From the NCBI RefSeq assembly GCF_009002475.1, contig NZ_AP019860.1:5470501-5534500 (forward strand): 64,000 bases of DNA, written 5' to 3'. Below are positions 41,990-50,884 of this stretch, piece by piece. The notes under the pieces are model-generated. The model did not search any database. It was not told the origin of the DNA and was given only the letters and a program-made list of their open reading frames with translations. The DNA comes from Candidatus Uabimicrobium amorphum (lineage in GTDB: Bacteria; Planctomycetota; Uabimicrobiia; Uabimicrobiales; Uabimicrobiaceae). Position 1 is the first letter of the stretch; every line of letters begins with the position of its first letter. A program made the position numbers and the translations under genes.

Positions 41990-42589
41990 CTACCTGTTAC
42001 GCTGCCATTCAAAAAGAATTGTGTCTCCTGTATCCGTCGTGAACACCTCCAGTTTACTCTTATTCACAAAAACAAAATCTGCTTTTTCTAAAAGGTTCAT
42101 TGTTAAACGGATTTGTCCTTTGCTGTAAACATTCTGTTTATCGTATATAGCTTTCAACGACGTGCCTTTTTTCGACATAGCAAGTATTTCTAAAGCAAGG
42201 TCAAGAGAGTAGCTATTGTTCTTTAATTGTATCAAATCTCCAAAACCTTGAAGGTTTTGATTCACTAGATTGGGAACCATCATCGCGATACCGAGCATGG
42301 CATGGTTAAATGCTCGTCTACTGTGTGGTCTTTCGTAAACCTCTGGTTGATACTGCTTGGAAGTCATCATCAATACCACAAATCCTATAACAAAAAACGG
42401 TATAAATTCATTAAAGGGAAGTATATTTATTCCACGTCTTGCTAGAGCAACGTTGATAGCGAAATATGAGCCATAACAAAAAATAACGATAAAAACCGCG
42501 CAAATAATGACACCGAGAATTGCTGAAATAATAATATCGTTCTCTGTTTCCCTGAAACCTTGTTCGAGTTTTGTTTTAGCTGAATGCAT
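41990..42589 (-). CDS. Small membrane protein with winged-helix-like C-terminus
   Basis: 199 residues. Two membrane helices (about 22-45, ISAILGVIICAVFIVIFCYG, and about 58-78, FNEFIPFFVIGFVVLMM), then a cytoplasmic part ending in a winged-helix-like domain (about 130-195: LDLALEILAMSKKGTSLKAI, GQIRLTMNLLEKADFVFVNK). No family recognised. The ATG lies 14 nt inside the sterol-desaturase gene and has AAGGGAGAAC upstream, so they are coupled. It could be a membrane-bound regulator (inference). Confidence 0.6.
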   Translation of the reverse strand: MHSAKTKLEQGFRETENDIIISAILGVIICAVFIVIFCYGSYFAINVALARRGINILPFNEFIPFFVIGFVVLMMTSKQYQPEVYERPHSRRAFNHAMLGIAMMVPNLVNQNLQGFGDLIQLKNNSYSLDLALEILAMSKKGTSLKAIYDKQNVYSKGQIRLTMNLLEKADFVFVNKSKLEVFTTDTGDTILFEWQRNR

Positions 42590-43796
42590 TGTTCTCCCTT
42601 AAAATTCTGTAATAGTAGTTGATCCATATACTACACAGTGTGGCCACAACAAACATAGCGATAGATAAAAATGCTATTTTGTAGAAAAAAGTGATAAAAA
42701 TAGCGATGGCATACAAACGCACGACTTCAAAATAAACAGCCCATTTTTTTGTGTCAAAAAATCCTCCAATATTAATTAGCGATAAAATAATAAGTGTCGC
42801 GATGGTGTATTTCTCATGTTGCATATCGCCCATAGACCCCAGTAGGTACATTGTGGCAAGAATAACTACTGCGAAATGTAATACGGCGTATATGCTAATT
42901 CCCATGGGAATCTTCGGATCGTATTTGTCATACAAAGTATCTGGAGAGGGAGCTGGATCTTCTTCCATATTACGCGGATTCCAGCCCGGGGGCATAAACC
43001 ACACTTTTATTTTATCGACAAGAAAAGGGCTTTTCAGCGATAATTTTCCGAGATGCAGAAAATAACTAGCATTTGCCCAAATGGGGTTCCAACTGTTAAG
43101 AGGTGTTGTGACTCCGTATGCTGGATGAATGTCTTCTTGCTGAAAAGACCCAAACAAACGATCCCAAATAATAAACACTCCCGCGTAGTTTTTATCAATG
43201 TAGTGTTGGTTTTTTCCATGATGAACTCGGTGGTGAGAAGGAGTATTCATGACCCATTCGAAGGGCCCCATGGTGTTAATTAATCGCGTATGTATCCAAA
43301 ATTGATATAATGTATTTGCCGCTTTTGTAATTAAGTACATTGCGGGTGGAAAACCAATAATTGCCAGTGGTAAAAAAAACAAGAAGGTAAAAAATGGTTG
43401 TAGAGTGCCCTGACGCAGAGCTACGGCAAGATTGAACTCTTCGCTTTGGTGATGAATGGCATGACCAGCCCACCCAATTGCTGTTGTATGAGAAAATCGG
43501 TGTGCCCAATAGTACAAAAAATCTACTAATATAAATAGTACAATCCACATCCACACCGATGATGATATATGAAAAATGTGCCAACTGTTTTTGGCAAATA
43601 TTTCATAGATAAGTACATACACACCAAGCAAAATTGTTTTGGCAAATGCCGATATAATTTGTTGTAAAACTCCACAACTCAAATCATTGATAGAATCGTT
43701 TAGCCGGTATACTTTTTTTCCTTCTACCTTAGATGCGAGAAATTCAAGGGCAATAAATAGAAAAAATACTGGTATAGCCCAAACAATATAATTCAT
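42576..43796 (-). CDS. Sterol desaturase/fatty acid hydroxylase-family membrane protein
   Basis: 406 residues, with eight or so hydrophobic helices. The di-iron His boxes of the family are present: HRFSH and HAIHH (about 110-135), and HHRVHH followed by HYIDKNYAGVFIIWDRLFGS (about 195-225). The family hydroxylates or desaturates lipids, sterols or plasmalogen-type chains. The C-terminal third (about 285-406) holds extra membrane helices typical of alkylglycerol-monooxygenase-like members. I chose the ATG at 43796, with AAAGGA upstream. It overlaps the small membrane protein by 14 bp and the glycosyltransferase lies 14 bp upstream, suggesting joint lipid or glycolipid synthesis. Confidence 0.86.
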   Translation of the reverse strand: MNYIVWAIPVFFLFIALEFLASKVEGKKVYRLNDSINDLSCGVLQQIISAFAKTILLGVYVLIYEIFAKNSWHIFHISSSVWMWIVLFILVDFLYYWAHRFSHTTAIGWAGHAIHHQSEEFNLAVALRQGTLQPFFTFLFFLPLAIIGFPPAMYLITKAANTLYQFWIHTRLINTMGPFEWVMNTPSHHRVHHGKNQHYIDKNYAGVFIIWDRLFGSFQQEDIHPAYGVTTPLNSWNPIWANASYFLHLGKLSLKSPFLVDKIKVWFMPPGWNPRNMEEDPAPSPDTLYDKYDPKIPMGISIYAVLHFAVVILATMYLLGSMGDMQHEKYTIATLIILSLINIGGFFDTKKWAVYFEVVRLYAIAIFITFFYKIAFLSIAMFVVATLCSIWINYYYRILRENNAFS

Positions 43797-43810
43797 ATTA
43801 AAATCCTTTC

Positions 43811-45313
43811 TCAGCAAGCTTCTTTGAGCTGATTTACCTCGCCTGTTTCAATATGCGCATTTTTATGAGAAATGGTAAATTTTTCCCATAAAGTTATCGT
43901 TGCCATGTACGCATAACCGTATAAGAATAACAGCAAAAATGGGATGGCGACATAAGCTTGCATTTTATAAGCTGTATGGACGATAAAGCAAAAATATACG
44001 GCCAATGCTAGTTCTACATATGGTAAGATATTGTTTTTCACCTTGTAACGACGCGAGGATTTTTCTTTGTTGTTTTTTGCGTTGTATTTGGGGGTTCTTA
44101 CAAAGCCTGTTTTGTGATTGAATATTGCTTCGAGAACAGCTTTGCTATTACTAACACATAAACCGATACCTATTGCCGTAACAAACGGAAGGTATTTGAG
44201 ACGTTGTAGCCAATTTTTATGTATTTCTATTTGCGAAGCGGCATAGAAGCTATTAATGGAGATTGTTGCCGCAATGAATAGCGGGAGATCTATGAGTAAT
44301 AATGTATACCAATCGTTTTGCGTGCGATAAATAAGGGCCGGAAACATTAGTAAGGAGAATACAAACATCAAAAGATACACAAAATTGTTTGTGAGCTGTA
44401 TGAACGCTTCAGTTTTTGCTTTAAACGGAGCTTTACTTTTTAAAATAGGTATCAGTAGTTTTTTACAGACTTGAATTGTTCCCTTTGACCAACGGTGTTG
44501 TTGGCTTTTGAATGCACTGACTGTCATGGGAAGCTCCGCAGGAGCAGCGACGTTAGGTAAAAATATGAATTGCCAATTTTTGATTTGCGCGCGAAACGAT
44601 AGGTCCATGTCTTCTGTCAGTGTATCATGCTCCCATCCTCCGGCGTCTATAATCGTTTCTTTACGCCAAATTCCCGCTGTGCCATTAAAATTAAAAAATC
44701 TACCGCTACTATTACGCGCCGTTTGCTCAATCATGAAATGGCCGTCGAGAAAAATGGACTGCACTTGTGTTAACAATGAATCATCGCGGTTTATGTGCTC
44801 CCAGCGCGCTTGAATAAGACCTACTTTTTCATCGGTAAAGTAATGTATGGTGTCATGTAGAAAATTTTTGCATGGCACAAAATCTGCGTCGAAAATAGCA
44901 ATAAATTCTCCTGTGGCTTTTTGCATTCCATTTGCCAAAGCACCTGCCTTGAAACCTTCGCGATTCGTGCGATGAATATAGTGAATATTGAGTTTTTGTT
45001 GATATTCTTCTACTTTTTTTTGGCAAATTTTTTGTGTTTCATCTGTAGAATCATCTAGGACTTGTATTTCCAGTAAATCCTTGGGATAGTCCACGGCTGC
45101 GACGCTGTCAATGAGTCTTTCGACGACGTACATCTCATTGTATATGGGTAATTGAATCGTTACGTGAGGAAGAGAAGGAAATTTTTTTCTTGGTTTTTGT
45201 GGTGGCCTTTTGTATTTGTAGTACAAGTGTAGCAGTTGATAACGATGAAGACCATATATAGATAGTATGCATAAAGTGATAAAATAAAAAGTTAGTAGTA
45301 TTTCGCGAGACAT
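43811..45313 (-). CDS. Processive family-2 glycosyltransferase (cellulose-synthase-like/GlcCer-synthase-like)
   Basis: 500 residues. A short N-terminal membrane helix (about 5-22), then the GT-A domain with VTIQLPIYNEMYVVERLIDS, LDDSTDET (D), FDADFVP (the DxD), TLTEDMDLSFRAQ (TED), and QQHRWSKG (Q-xxRW), all of the processive GT2 type. Five or more C-terminal membrane helices follow. Such enzymes make beta-linked polysaccharides (cellulose, hyaluronan) or glucosylate lipids. With an adjacent lipid hydroxylase, a glycolipid product is as likely as a polysaccharide. No BcsB, PilZ or BcsC is nearby. Ribosome site GGATGGAG. Confidence 0.9.
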   Translation of the reverse strand: MSREILLTFYFITLCILSIYGLHRYQLLHLYYKYKRPPQKPRKKFPSLPHVTIQLPIYNEMYVVERLIDSVAAVDYPKDLLEIQVLDDSTDETQKICQKKVEEYQQKLNIHYIHRTNREGFKAGALANGMQKATGEFIAIFDADFVPCKNFLHDTIHYFTDEKVGLIQARWEHINRDDSLLTQVQSIFLDGHFMIEQTARNSSGRFFNFNGTAGIWRKETIIDAGGWEHDTLTEDMDLSFRAQIKNWQFIFLPNVAAPAELPMTVSAFKSQQHRWSKGTIQVCKKLLIPILKSKAPFKAKTEAFIQLTNNFVYLLMFVFSLLMFPALIYRTQNDWYTLLLIDLPLFIAATISINSFYAASQIEIHKNWLQRLKYLPFVTAIGIGLCVSNSKAVLEAIFNHKTGFVRTPKYNAKNNKEKSSRRYKVKNNILPYVELALAVYFCFIVHTAYKMQAYVAIPFLLLFLYGYAYMATITLWEKFTISHKNAHIETGEVNQLKEAC

Positions 45314-45448
45314 TGCTCCATCCTTTTTTCGTGATTCGCCGAGATTACTTTGTCAGTATCATCATTATCTTCAAGGACTTGTATAATAGATGTTATTTAA
45401 CCAAGAACGTAATCGAAATTTAAGCCCGTAATTATGTAAAGGTTCAAT

Positions 45449-46471
45449 ATGGATTTATCTGAGTTTGATTATGAATTACCTCAAGAGCTGATTGCTCAAA
45501 CTCCCGTTGACAATAGAGTTTCTTCGCGTTTAATGGTGTTAAATCGCCGTGAAAAGACCATTGATCATCATGATTCTTTTGCAGAAATAATTCATTATTT
45601 TGAAAAAGGAGATGTTCTTGTCATTAATACCACTAAAGTTATACCTGCGAAGCTAATCGGTAAAAGAATGACAGGTGCTAGAGTGGAAATGCTAGTAATT
45701 GAAATGGAAGACCATCTGGCTAAAGTATTTATTAAAACACGTAAAAGACCATCTGCAAAAGAACAATACCTTTTCGGTAACTATAACGTAACTGTGGTTG
45801 AGCGTCAAGAACAACATTGGGTTGTCGACTTTGGAGAAAACAATGTTTTAGACGTACTCAATGAACTAGGTGAACCTCCTTTGCCTCCGTATATCAAGAG
45901 AAAAAATGTGGTAACGCAAGTCAACGATCAAGATCGATACCAGACAGTTTATGCAAATGAACCGGGAGCCATTGCTGCTCCCACAGCCGGTTTGCACTTC
46001 TCCGTGGATCTTTTGCAACAGATAAAAGAGCGCGGTGTTATTGTACAAAATGTATTACTACACGTTGGTTTGGGGACTTTTTTACCTATTAAAACGCAAA
46101 ATATTTTACAACATAAAATGCACGAAGAGTACTACAACGTTTCACCGCAAACAGCCACAACTATTAATGAGGCTGTGGCGGGCGGCAATCGTGTGGTCTG
46201 TGTGGGGACAACATCATGTCGTGCGTTGGAGAGCTGCGCTAGTGACGGTGCCGCCAAGGCTCAGAGCGGTATTACAGATATCTTTATTTATCCTGGATAT
46301 CAATTTCAGGTTATGAACGCTCTTGTGACAAATTTTCATTTACCGAAAAGTACTCTTCTACTACTAATTGCGGCATTTGCTGACAAAGATTTTATATTGA
46401 AAGCATATAAAGAAGCGATTGATAAAAAATATCGATTCTTTAGTTATGGCGATGCGATGCTAATCTTGTAG
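45449..46471 (+). CDS. queA: tRNA preQ1(34) S-adenosylmethionine ribosyltransferase-isomerase
   Basis: 340 residues, the full family length. It moves the ribosyl part of SAM onto preQ1 in tRNA to make epoxyqueuosine. Seen: DLSEFDYELPQELIAQTPV at the start, DVLVINTTKVIPAKLIG, GEPPLPPYIKR, PGAIAAPTAGLHFS, LLHVGLGTFLPI, MHEEYYNVSP, VVCVGTTSCRALES, TNFHLPKSTLLLLIAAFA, YRFFSYGDAMLIL at the end. No other queuosine gene is adjacent. Confidence 0.96.
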   Translation: MDLSEFDYELPQELIAQTPVDNRVSSRLMVLNRREKTIDHHDSFAEIIHYFEKGDVLVINTTKVIPAKLIGKRMTGARVEMLVIEMEDHLAKVFIKTRKRPSAKEQYLFGNYNVTVVERQEQHWVVDFGENNVLDVLNELGEPPLPPYIKRKNVVTQVNDQDRYQTVYANEPGAIAAPTAGLHFSVDLLQQIKERGVIVQNVLLHVGLGTFLPIKTQNILQHKMHEEYYNVSPQTATTINEAVAGGNRVVCVGTTSCRALESCASDGAAKAQSGITDIFIYPGYQFQVMNALVTNFHLPKSTLLLLIAAFADKDFILKAYKEAIDKKYRFFSYGDAMLIL

Positions 46472-46530
46472 TTACAGCAAGTGTTATTGTTGCGTACCAA
46501 TATAGATTACAATAAAAAGTGTCTTTTGGT

Positions 46531-46560
46531 ATTCTGAGTGATTTCTATATCACTCAGAAT
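46531..46560. terminator. Hairpin between convergent queA and HEAT-repeat gene
   Basis: ATTCTGAGTGAT and ATCACTCAGAAT form a perfect 12-bp stem with a 6-nt loop, directly after the HEAT-repeat stop codon. U-runs are weak. Confidence 0.6.
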
Positions 46561-46564
46561 ATAC

Positions 46565-47968
46565 CTACCATTCATCGATATCGTCAATTTCGATATCTTC
46601 TTCAAGAGTAATTTCGTCTTCGTCTTTTTCCTCTGGTTCTTCCTGTGGGGATTCATCGCTTGTTTGTTCTTGCTGCTTCTCATCTTGTTCGTCATCGGTA
46701 TTGTTTAGATGGAGAAGTTTTTGGATTTTTTCGAAGAGCGTCTTGCTATTATCCAACTGTTGTATAATTTTTTGCAGGGCATTTCGCGTGGATGATTGTA
46801 CATACTCATTCTCATCATCTAGGAGCAAAATTATTTTTTCGATAATTTCATCCGATAAATGGCCTGCAAATTTTCCTAAAGAAATAGCTACTTTGTAGCG
46901 AACGAACCAATCTTCGTCATTGATTTTTTCCGCTATTTTTTCGATGGCTTTCGCTTTTTTTATGTATCCCAGAGCTTCTGCTGCACATCCACGTACCTCT
47001 GGAGATTCATCTTCCAGTAAGGATATTAATATATTTGTTGCCGAACCTACGCGCAAACGGCCTAAGGACTCTGCGGCTGATCTACGAACATTGGCATCTT
47101 CGTCATATAGTAGGCTTTTTAGGGCTTCTTTGGTGCCGCGTTCTCCAAATTTCCCCAGAACTATGGCTGCTTGCGAGCGTACATCCGCATTTGTATCCCC
47201 TAGCATATTTATAATGGTATCAATCGCTTCTGCTGTGGCGTGCTTACCAAGAAACTTTATGGCTTGGGAGCGAACTCGTGGAGATGGATTGGCCAGTATA
47301 GACATTAAGGAAGAGAAAGTACGGTCGCTATTACCTTCGACAACATTTGTTCGCGCGGCCACCTCACTGAATACGCTAGGGTTATCGGCATCAATAACTG
47401 GTTTTAATAAACTCATTGTTCGTTCTTGTGCCGATTTTTTTACTATTTTTATATAGCGGCGAATGGCGAAAAATATAGGTGCAATACACAGAAAGAAAGC
47501 CAAAATCAGTTTGATATCAGCGGTGAGTAGCAAAGTAATGGTCATAATGAGGGCAATAATCGCGGTTATAAATAGCGTTTTTGCCGTTTGTTTGTATACA
47601 TAAGCATTGTTAATCGCTGAAAGAATGCGATTGCTACTGGCCACCGTATCAAGAGATATCATGTGGAAATGTGTAAATAACGAGTGAGCAATGAAGCTGT
47701 ATACAACCGATAGTAGTACGGAGACACAGCTAATAGATAAAAGGAGAGTACTGATTCGCCCTGAGATCACAGGTAAATTGCTTTGCATAGTGAAGAAAAA
47801 TCCTACAAGAGCAAAGCCTCCCAAAAAAATAGAGGAAATAATTAATAAAAAATTTTCTTCATAAAGTTTTTGAGAAAGAGTGTTATAGTACTCTAACTCT
47901 GTTTTTGAAAGTTTTTTGTCGTGTTGGTGAAGACCAAATTCTTGTTGTAAATATTTGTGGAAATCCAT
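46565..47968 (-). CDS. Membrane protein with C-terminal HEAT repeats
   Basis: 467 residues. Four membrane helices (about 37-60, 70-95, 130-150, 150-170) are followed by at least six HEAT/PBS-lyase-type repeats (about 215-390; e.g. LANPSPRVRSQAIKFLGKHA, DTNADVRSQAAIVLGKFGER, DEDANVRRSAAESLGRLRVG, DESPEVRGCAAEALGYIKKA) and an acidic Glu/Gln-rich tail (about 415-467). HEAT solenoids bind partner proteins. The membrane part has no recognised function. Ribosome site GGGGGAA. The 5' end is divergent from the MnmE-like gene, about 100 bp away. Confidence 0.8.
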   Translation of the reverse strand: MDFHKYLQQEFGLHQHDKKLSKTELEYYNTLSQKLYEENFLLIISSIFLGGFALVGFFFTMQSNLPVISGRISTLLLSISCVSVLLSVVYSFIAHSLFTHFHMISLDTVASSNRILSAINNAYVYKQTAKTLFITAIIALIMTITLLLTADIKLILAFFLCIAPIFFAIRRYIKIVKKSAQERTMSLLKPVIDADNPSVFSEVAARTNVVEGNSDRTFSSLMSILANPSPRVRSQAIKFLGKHATAEAIDTIINMLGDTNADVRSQAAIVLGKFGERGTKEALKSLLYDEDANVRRSAAESLGRLRVGSATNILISLLEDESPEVRGCAAEALGYIKKAKAIEKIAEKINDEDWFVRYKVAISLGKFAGHLSDEIIEKIILLLDDENEYVQSSTRNALQKIIQQLDNSKTLFEKIQKLLHLNNTDDEQDEKQQEQTSDESPQEEPEEKDEDEITLEEDIEIDDIDEW

Positions 47969-48070
47969 GATTCCCCCGGTGTTATTGTTTATTTTGATGA
48001 AAATACAGAAATTTTTGCATTGTATTGTTTTTCGCGGAGTGCTGCAACAAAAAAGCTAGAAAGTCAAGAT

Positions 48071-49201
48071 ATGTCTGTTTATGAAAACAAAGCAACGCTG
48101 ATTACTCCGTATGGACAAGGAGGAGTTGCGGTTATCCTGGGTTTAGGAAAGAACATCAATGAGGCTATTCAGCCGTTTTTTTCGACATCTAAAAAAATAA
48201 AACCTTCACAAAATATCTACTATGGAACTTTGTATGACGATAAACGTGAAATTATTGACCAAGTCTTGATCCGTTGCTTTGAATATAAAGAGGTTGATGC
48301 CATTGAAATTTGTTGTCATGGTGGTATTGCCATTACCGAGGCAATTTTTCAACTACTTACATCTATCGATATCTTGCGTAGCGATGATTTATTTTCTCCA
48401 TCAGAAAATGTGGCATTACAAAACTTTATTCACAGTAAAACAGATCTAGTGGCCAAAATATTTGCTTACCAATTAAACGGAATATGGAACTCTTACATCC
48501 AAGAAATTGTCACACATATAAACCAGGATAATTTTACTCAGGCGATTACTTTATTAGAATCTACTTTAGAGTCTTTCACTATTTTTAATATGATAACAGA
48601 TCCTCAATCTATTGTAATCGCAGGAAAACCAAATAGTGGAAAATCAACACTTATGAACCAGCTTGTGGGACGCGAACGAGTGATTGTCGATTCTACACCT
48701 GGTACCACTCGTGATGCAATAAAAGTACTGGTCTCTTTAAGTGGATTTCCTTTTTATATTTATGATACCGCGGGTATTCGCGACTCAGATAATGTTGTGG
48801 AGCGAATGGGAATTGAAAAAACTTTTTCCATGTTAGACTCTGGGAGACATATTTTATGGGTGATAGATAGCTCTTTACCGCCTGTAGAAGAGGAAATACC
48901 CGAAAATGCGCTAGTTCTTTTGAATAAAGTGGATTTACAACCACGTTTTATCGAGGAATATAAAAGACTTTATCGCAACGCTATTTGTATTTCGGCTAAA
49001 AAAGGTTTGGCGATCGAGGAAATCGCACGGCGTTTGGTTCCCGGCTTAGATAAATTACAACAAAGCTTTCCGATGATTATGAGTGAAGATCAATACAATG
49101 TTATTGTGGAAGTCATCCGGCTTTTAGAGGAAAGAGATACCAAAAAAGCACTTTTACTATTGGCAGGTACTTGTTTTTATTTTTCTTGGAGTTTAGAGTA
49201 A
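48071..49201 (+). CDS. mnmE: Shortened MnmE-like tRNA-modification GTPase
   Basis: 376 residues; MnmE is normally about 450. Seen: the N-terminal tetrahydrofolate-binding-like domain (ATLITPYGQGGVAVILGLGK, EICCHGG), and a G domain with GKPNSGKST (G1), STPGTTRD (G2), DTAG (G3), NKVD (G4) and SAKKG (G5). MnmE with MnmG modifies U34 of certain tRNAs. Odd: the central helical region is short, and the C-terminal CxGK motif, whose Cys is needed in E. coli MnmE, is absent (it ends TCFYFSWSLE). I chose the ATG at the start of the typical MnmE N-terminus (48071). It may be a divergent MnmE or a paralogue with another job. Confidence 0.75.
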   Translation: MSVYENKATLITPYGQGGVAVILGLGKNINEAIQPFFSTSKKIKPSQNIYYGTLYDDKREIIDQVLIRCFEYKEVDAIEICCHGGIAITEAIFQLLTSIDILRSDDLFSPSENVALQNFIHSKTDLVAKIFAYQLNGIWNSYIQEIVTHINQDNFTQAITLLESTLESFTIFNMITDPQSIVIAGKPNSGKSTLMNQLVGRERVIVDSTPGTTRDAIKVLVSLSGFPFYIYDTAGIRDSDNVVERMGIEKTFSMLDSGRHILWVIDSSLPPVEEEIPENALVLLNKVDLQPRFIEEYKRLYRNAICISAKKGLAIEEIARRLVPGLDKLQQSFPMIMSEDQYNVIVEVIRLLEERDTKKALLLLAGTCFYFSWSLE

Positions 49202-49248
49202 TGTGGGCTTCTAGGGAATGACCAATTGCGGAAAAGTAACTACGCAAA

Positions 49249-49278
49249 AAAAAATTCCCATAATATTATGGGAATTTT
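49249..49278. terminator. Bidirectional terminator between mnmE-like and HU genes
   Basis: AAAAATTCCCATAA and TTATGGGAATTTTT form a perfect stem flanked by A- and U-runs on both sides. Confidence 0.88.
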
Positions 49279-49315
49279 TGGTGCTAAAAGTAACTAAAAA
49301 TCAGTGTGCAAAAGA

Positions 49316-49585
49316 CTAGAGTCTTTCTTTCAAACCTTTACCAGGTTTGAAACTTACTGTCTTAGAAGCTTTAATCTTGATAACTTCACCAGTTTTTGGA
49401 TTACGACCTTTACGAGCTTTTCTCTTCTTAACTGTGAAAGATCCGAAACCGATTAGTTGTACTACGCCGTCTTTTTTAAGACCTTTTTTGACAGACTCAA
49501 TAACTGCATTTACTGATCTTTCAGCATCTGCTTTTGATTTTTCCATCTCTTTTGCAACAGCTTCAATTAGTTGCTTTTTATTCAT
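49316..49585 (-). CDS. hup: HU/IHF-family nucleoid DNA-binding protein
   Basis: 89 residues, the standard length. HU dimers bend and compact DNA. Seen: MNKKQLIEAVAKEMEKSKAD, VQLIGFGSFTVKKRKARKGR and the beta-arm NPKTGEVIKIKASKTVSFKP with the Pro at the DNA-intercalating position. The gene has its own promoter (TTGACT/TATAAT at 49684-49711) and a leader hairpin (AGCTACCTT...AAGGTAGCC, about 49621-49657). Confidence 0.96.
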   Translation of the reverse strand: MNKKQLIEAVAKEMEKSKADAERSVNAVIESVKKGLKKDGVVQLIGFGSFTVKKRKARKGRNPKTGEVIKIKASKTVSFKPGKGLKERL

Positions 49586-49683
49586 GCATTATCTCCATAC
49601 ATTTTGTTTTTTTTGCGATTAGCTACCTTATCTTTTGGGAACTTGTAAAGGTAGCCTTCATAAACTATCATAACCACAAAGTA

Positions 49684-49711
49684 ATTATACGCTCCTCAGG
49701 CTGGTAGTCAA
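49684..49711 (-). promoter_or_regulatory. Strong sigma70-type promoter of HU gene
   Basis: On the minus strand: TTGACT, 16 bp, TATAAT; transcription should start near 49677. The 5' leader of about 90 nt holds the hairpin at about 49621-49657. Confidence 0.7.
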
Positions 49712-50192
49712 TGTTTTTTTTATTTTTTTACAGATAGCCATTTTGGATGTATAAATCTTAGTAGTTATAGCCCACCGTAAAGCGGAGAAAAAAACGCACC
49801 TCTCGTAAGCCTATAAACTGCATGGCTTTATGGATGTGATTTTGCCGCCAGAGCTTCCACCTAGGCTGTATGTTTTATAAAAGAGTGATGTAAAACTGTT
49901 GAGTCAGATAAGTTCTCAAAAAAAAGAACATATCTTTTCGTAGGAAATTACAAAGAAAACTCTATAAAGTAATATATAAAAGGATTTTGTCTATAACTAC
50001 CAAGTGAATAAAATATAACAAGTGCTGCCAAAATAAGTTCGATAAAAAGCGAACTTTTTTTCTGTTAAGTGTTGTTGTTCGTGCAGGCGAAAATTTTTTT
50101 TATTTAATGGGAGCACTAAAGTTTTTTTTTTGGTATAAATTTTTAGGGGTGCACACCTCTTAATGGTCTTTAAATTTAGAAAGGAGTTTGTG
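49712..50192. other. 480-bp intergenic region, possible structured segment
   Basis: No gene seen. A stretch at about 49767-49875 can close with TATAGCC/GGCTGTA and has an inner AAGCC...GGCTT stem. AGGGGTGCACACCTCT (about 50145-50160) is palindromic. I cannot name a known RNA; SRP and 6S signatures are not recognisable. Confidence 0.3.
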
Positions 50193-50396
50193 ATGGCAAC
50201 TACATGGAATACCAATAAATATGCCAATAATGGTTATAAATTACTTGTTATTGCTGCGATTGCAACAGTGATGTTTATTTGTCACAATATATTTAAACAA
50301 GAATTGTTTTTTTGGGCGGGAGTTGTTACTTGTGTGGTCTTTTTTTGGGTGGTAACACTTGCGGTCTTTGCGGCAGCTGAAAAAATTAGCCAGTGA
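50193..50396 (+). CDS. Small two-helix membrane protein
   Basis: 67 residues with two hydrophobic segments (LLVIAAIATVMFICHNIF and FFWAGVVTCVVFFWVVTLAV) and short polar ends. The ATG is preceded by AGAAAGGAG. No family recognised. It is monocistronic, with a hairpin right after the stop. Confidence 0.65.
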   Translation: MATTWNTNKYANNGYKLLVIAAIATVMFICHNIFKQELFFWAGVVTCVVFFWVVTLAVFAAAEKISQ

Positions 50397-50407
50397 TTTT
50401 GTTGTTA

Positions 50408-50430
50408 TGTCCCTGAATTATTCAGGGACA
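50408..50430 (+). terminator. Hairpin after small membrane protein gene
   Basis: TGTCCCTGAA and TTCAGGGACA pair around a short loop, 11 bp after the stop. The U-run is weak. Confidence 0.5.
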
Positions 50431-50465
50431 AAGCTTAATATTTCCGAACCTTCGGCATATTTGTA

Positions 50466-50654
50466 TTAATTGTGATAAGGATCGTCCCAATCATAGTTCC
50501 AAAAATGTCTATCAATGAACTTATGAATTTCTACATAGTCTTGATAAATAGCTTTTCTATGAGCACGACGGTGTTCTGGGCTACCGTGGAAAGGGCATCC
50601 TACAAAAATAAATGCCGAAGAGAATAGAAGAAGAAGAATAAAAATCTTTTTCAT
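50466..50654 (-). CDS. Very small lipoprotein
   Basis: 62 residues: signal MKKIFILLLLFSSAFIFVGC (lipidated Cys20), then a His/Tyr/Asp-rich tail (FHGSPEHRRAHRKAIYQDYV ... NYDWDDPYHN) of about 42 residues. Several His and Asp residues could bind metal (inference). Ribosome site AGGAAGGGA. The longer in-frame start at 50771 has no ribosome site. Confidence 0.6.
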   Translation of the reverse strand: MKKIFILLLLFSSAFIFVGCPFHGSPEHRRAHRKAIYQDYVEIHKFIDRHFWNYDWDDPYHN

Positions 50655-50884
50655 GATATCCCTTCCTAAAGAGTACGTACAATCTAAAATTTTATTAGTC
50701 ATTACCGCAGGTAAGCGAGAATGTAACTTTTGTATTTTGGCTATGTTACCAAATTCCGATGCGGGGAACAATAAAAAAAGTTACAAAAGATTTGTTATCT
50801 TGTTTTATCTCGTTATCCTGTCTAAAATTCTTTGGTTTTGACCTTCATACTTAATTAAAAGTTACGCATCACGCCTTAAATATT

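Noticed and set aside
49201..49260. A frameshift that would restore the MnmE C-terminal CIGK motif.
   Set aside because: A TGC-GGA-AAA triplet run lies downstream in another frame, but the surrounding residues do not match the MnmE end, so no frameshift is supported.
49740..49880. SRP (4.5S) or 6S RNA.
   Set aside because: The conserved SRP tetraloop/GGAAG-type motif and the 6S bubble layout are not recognisable.
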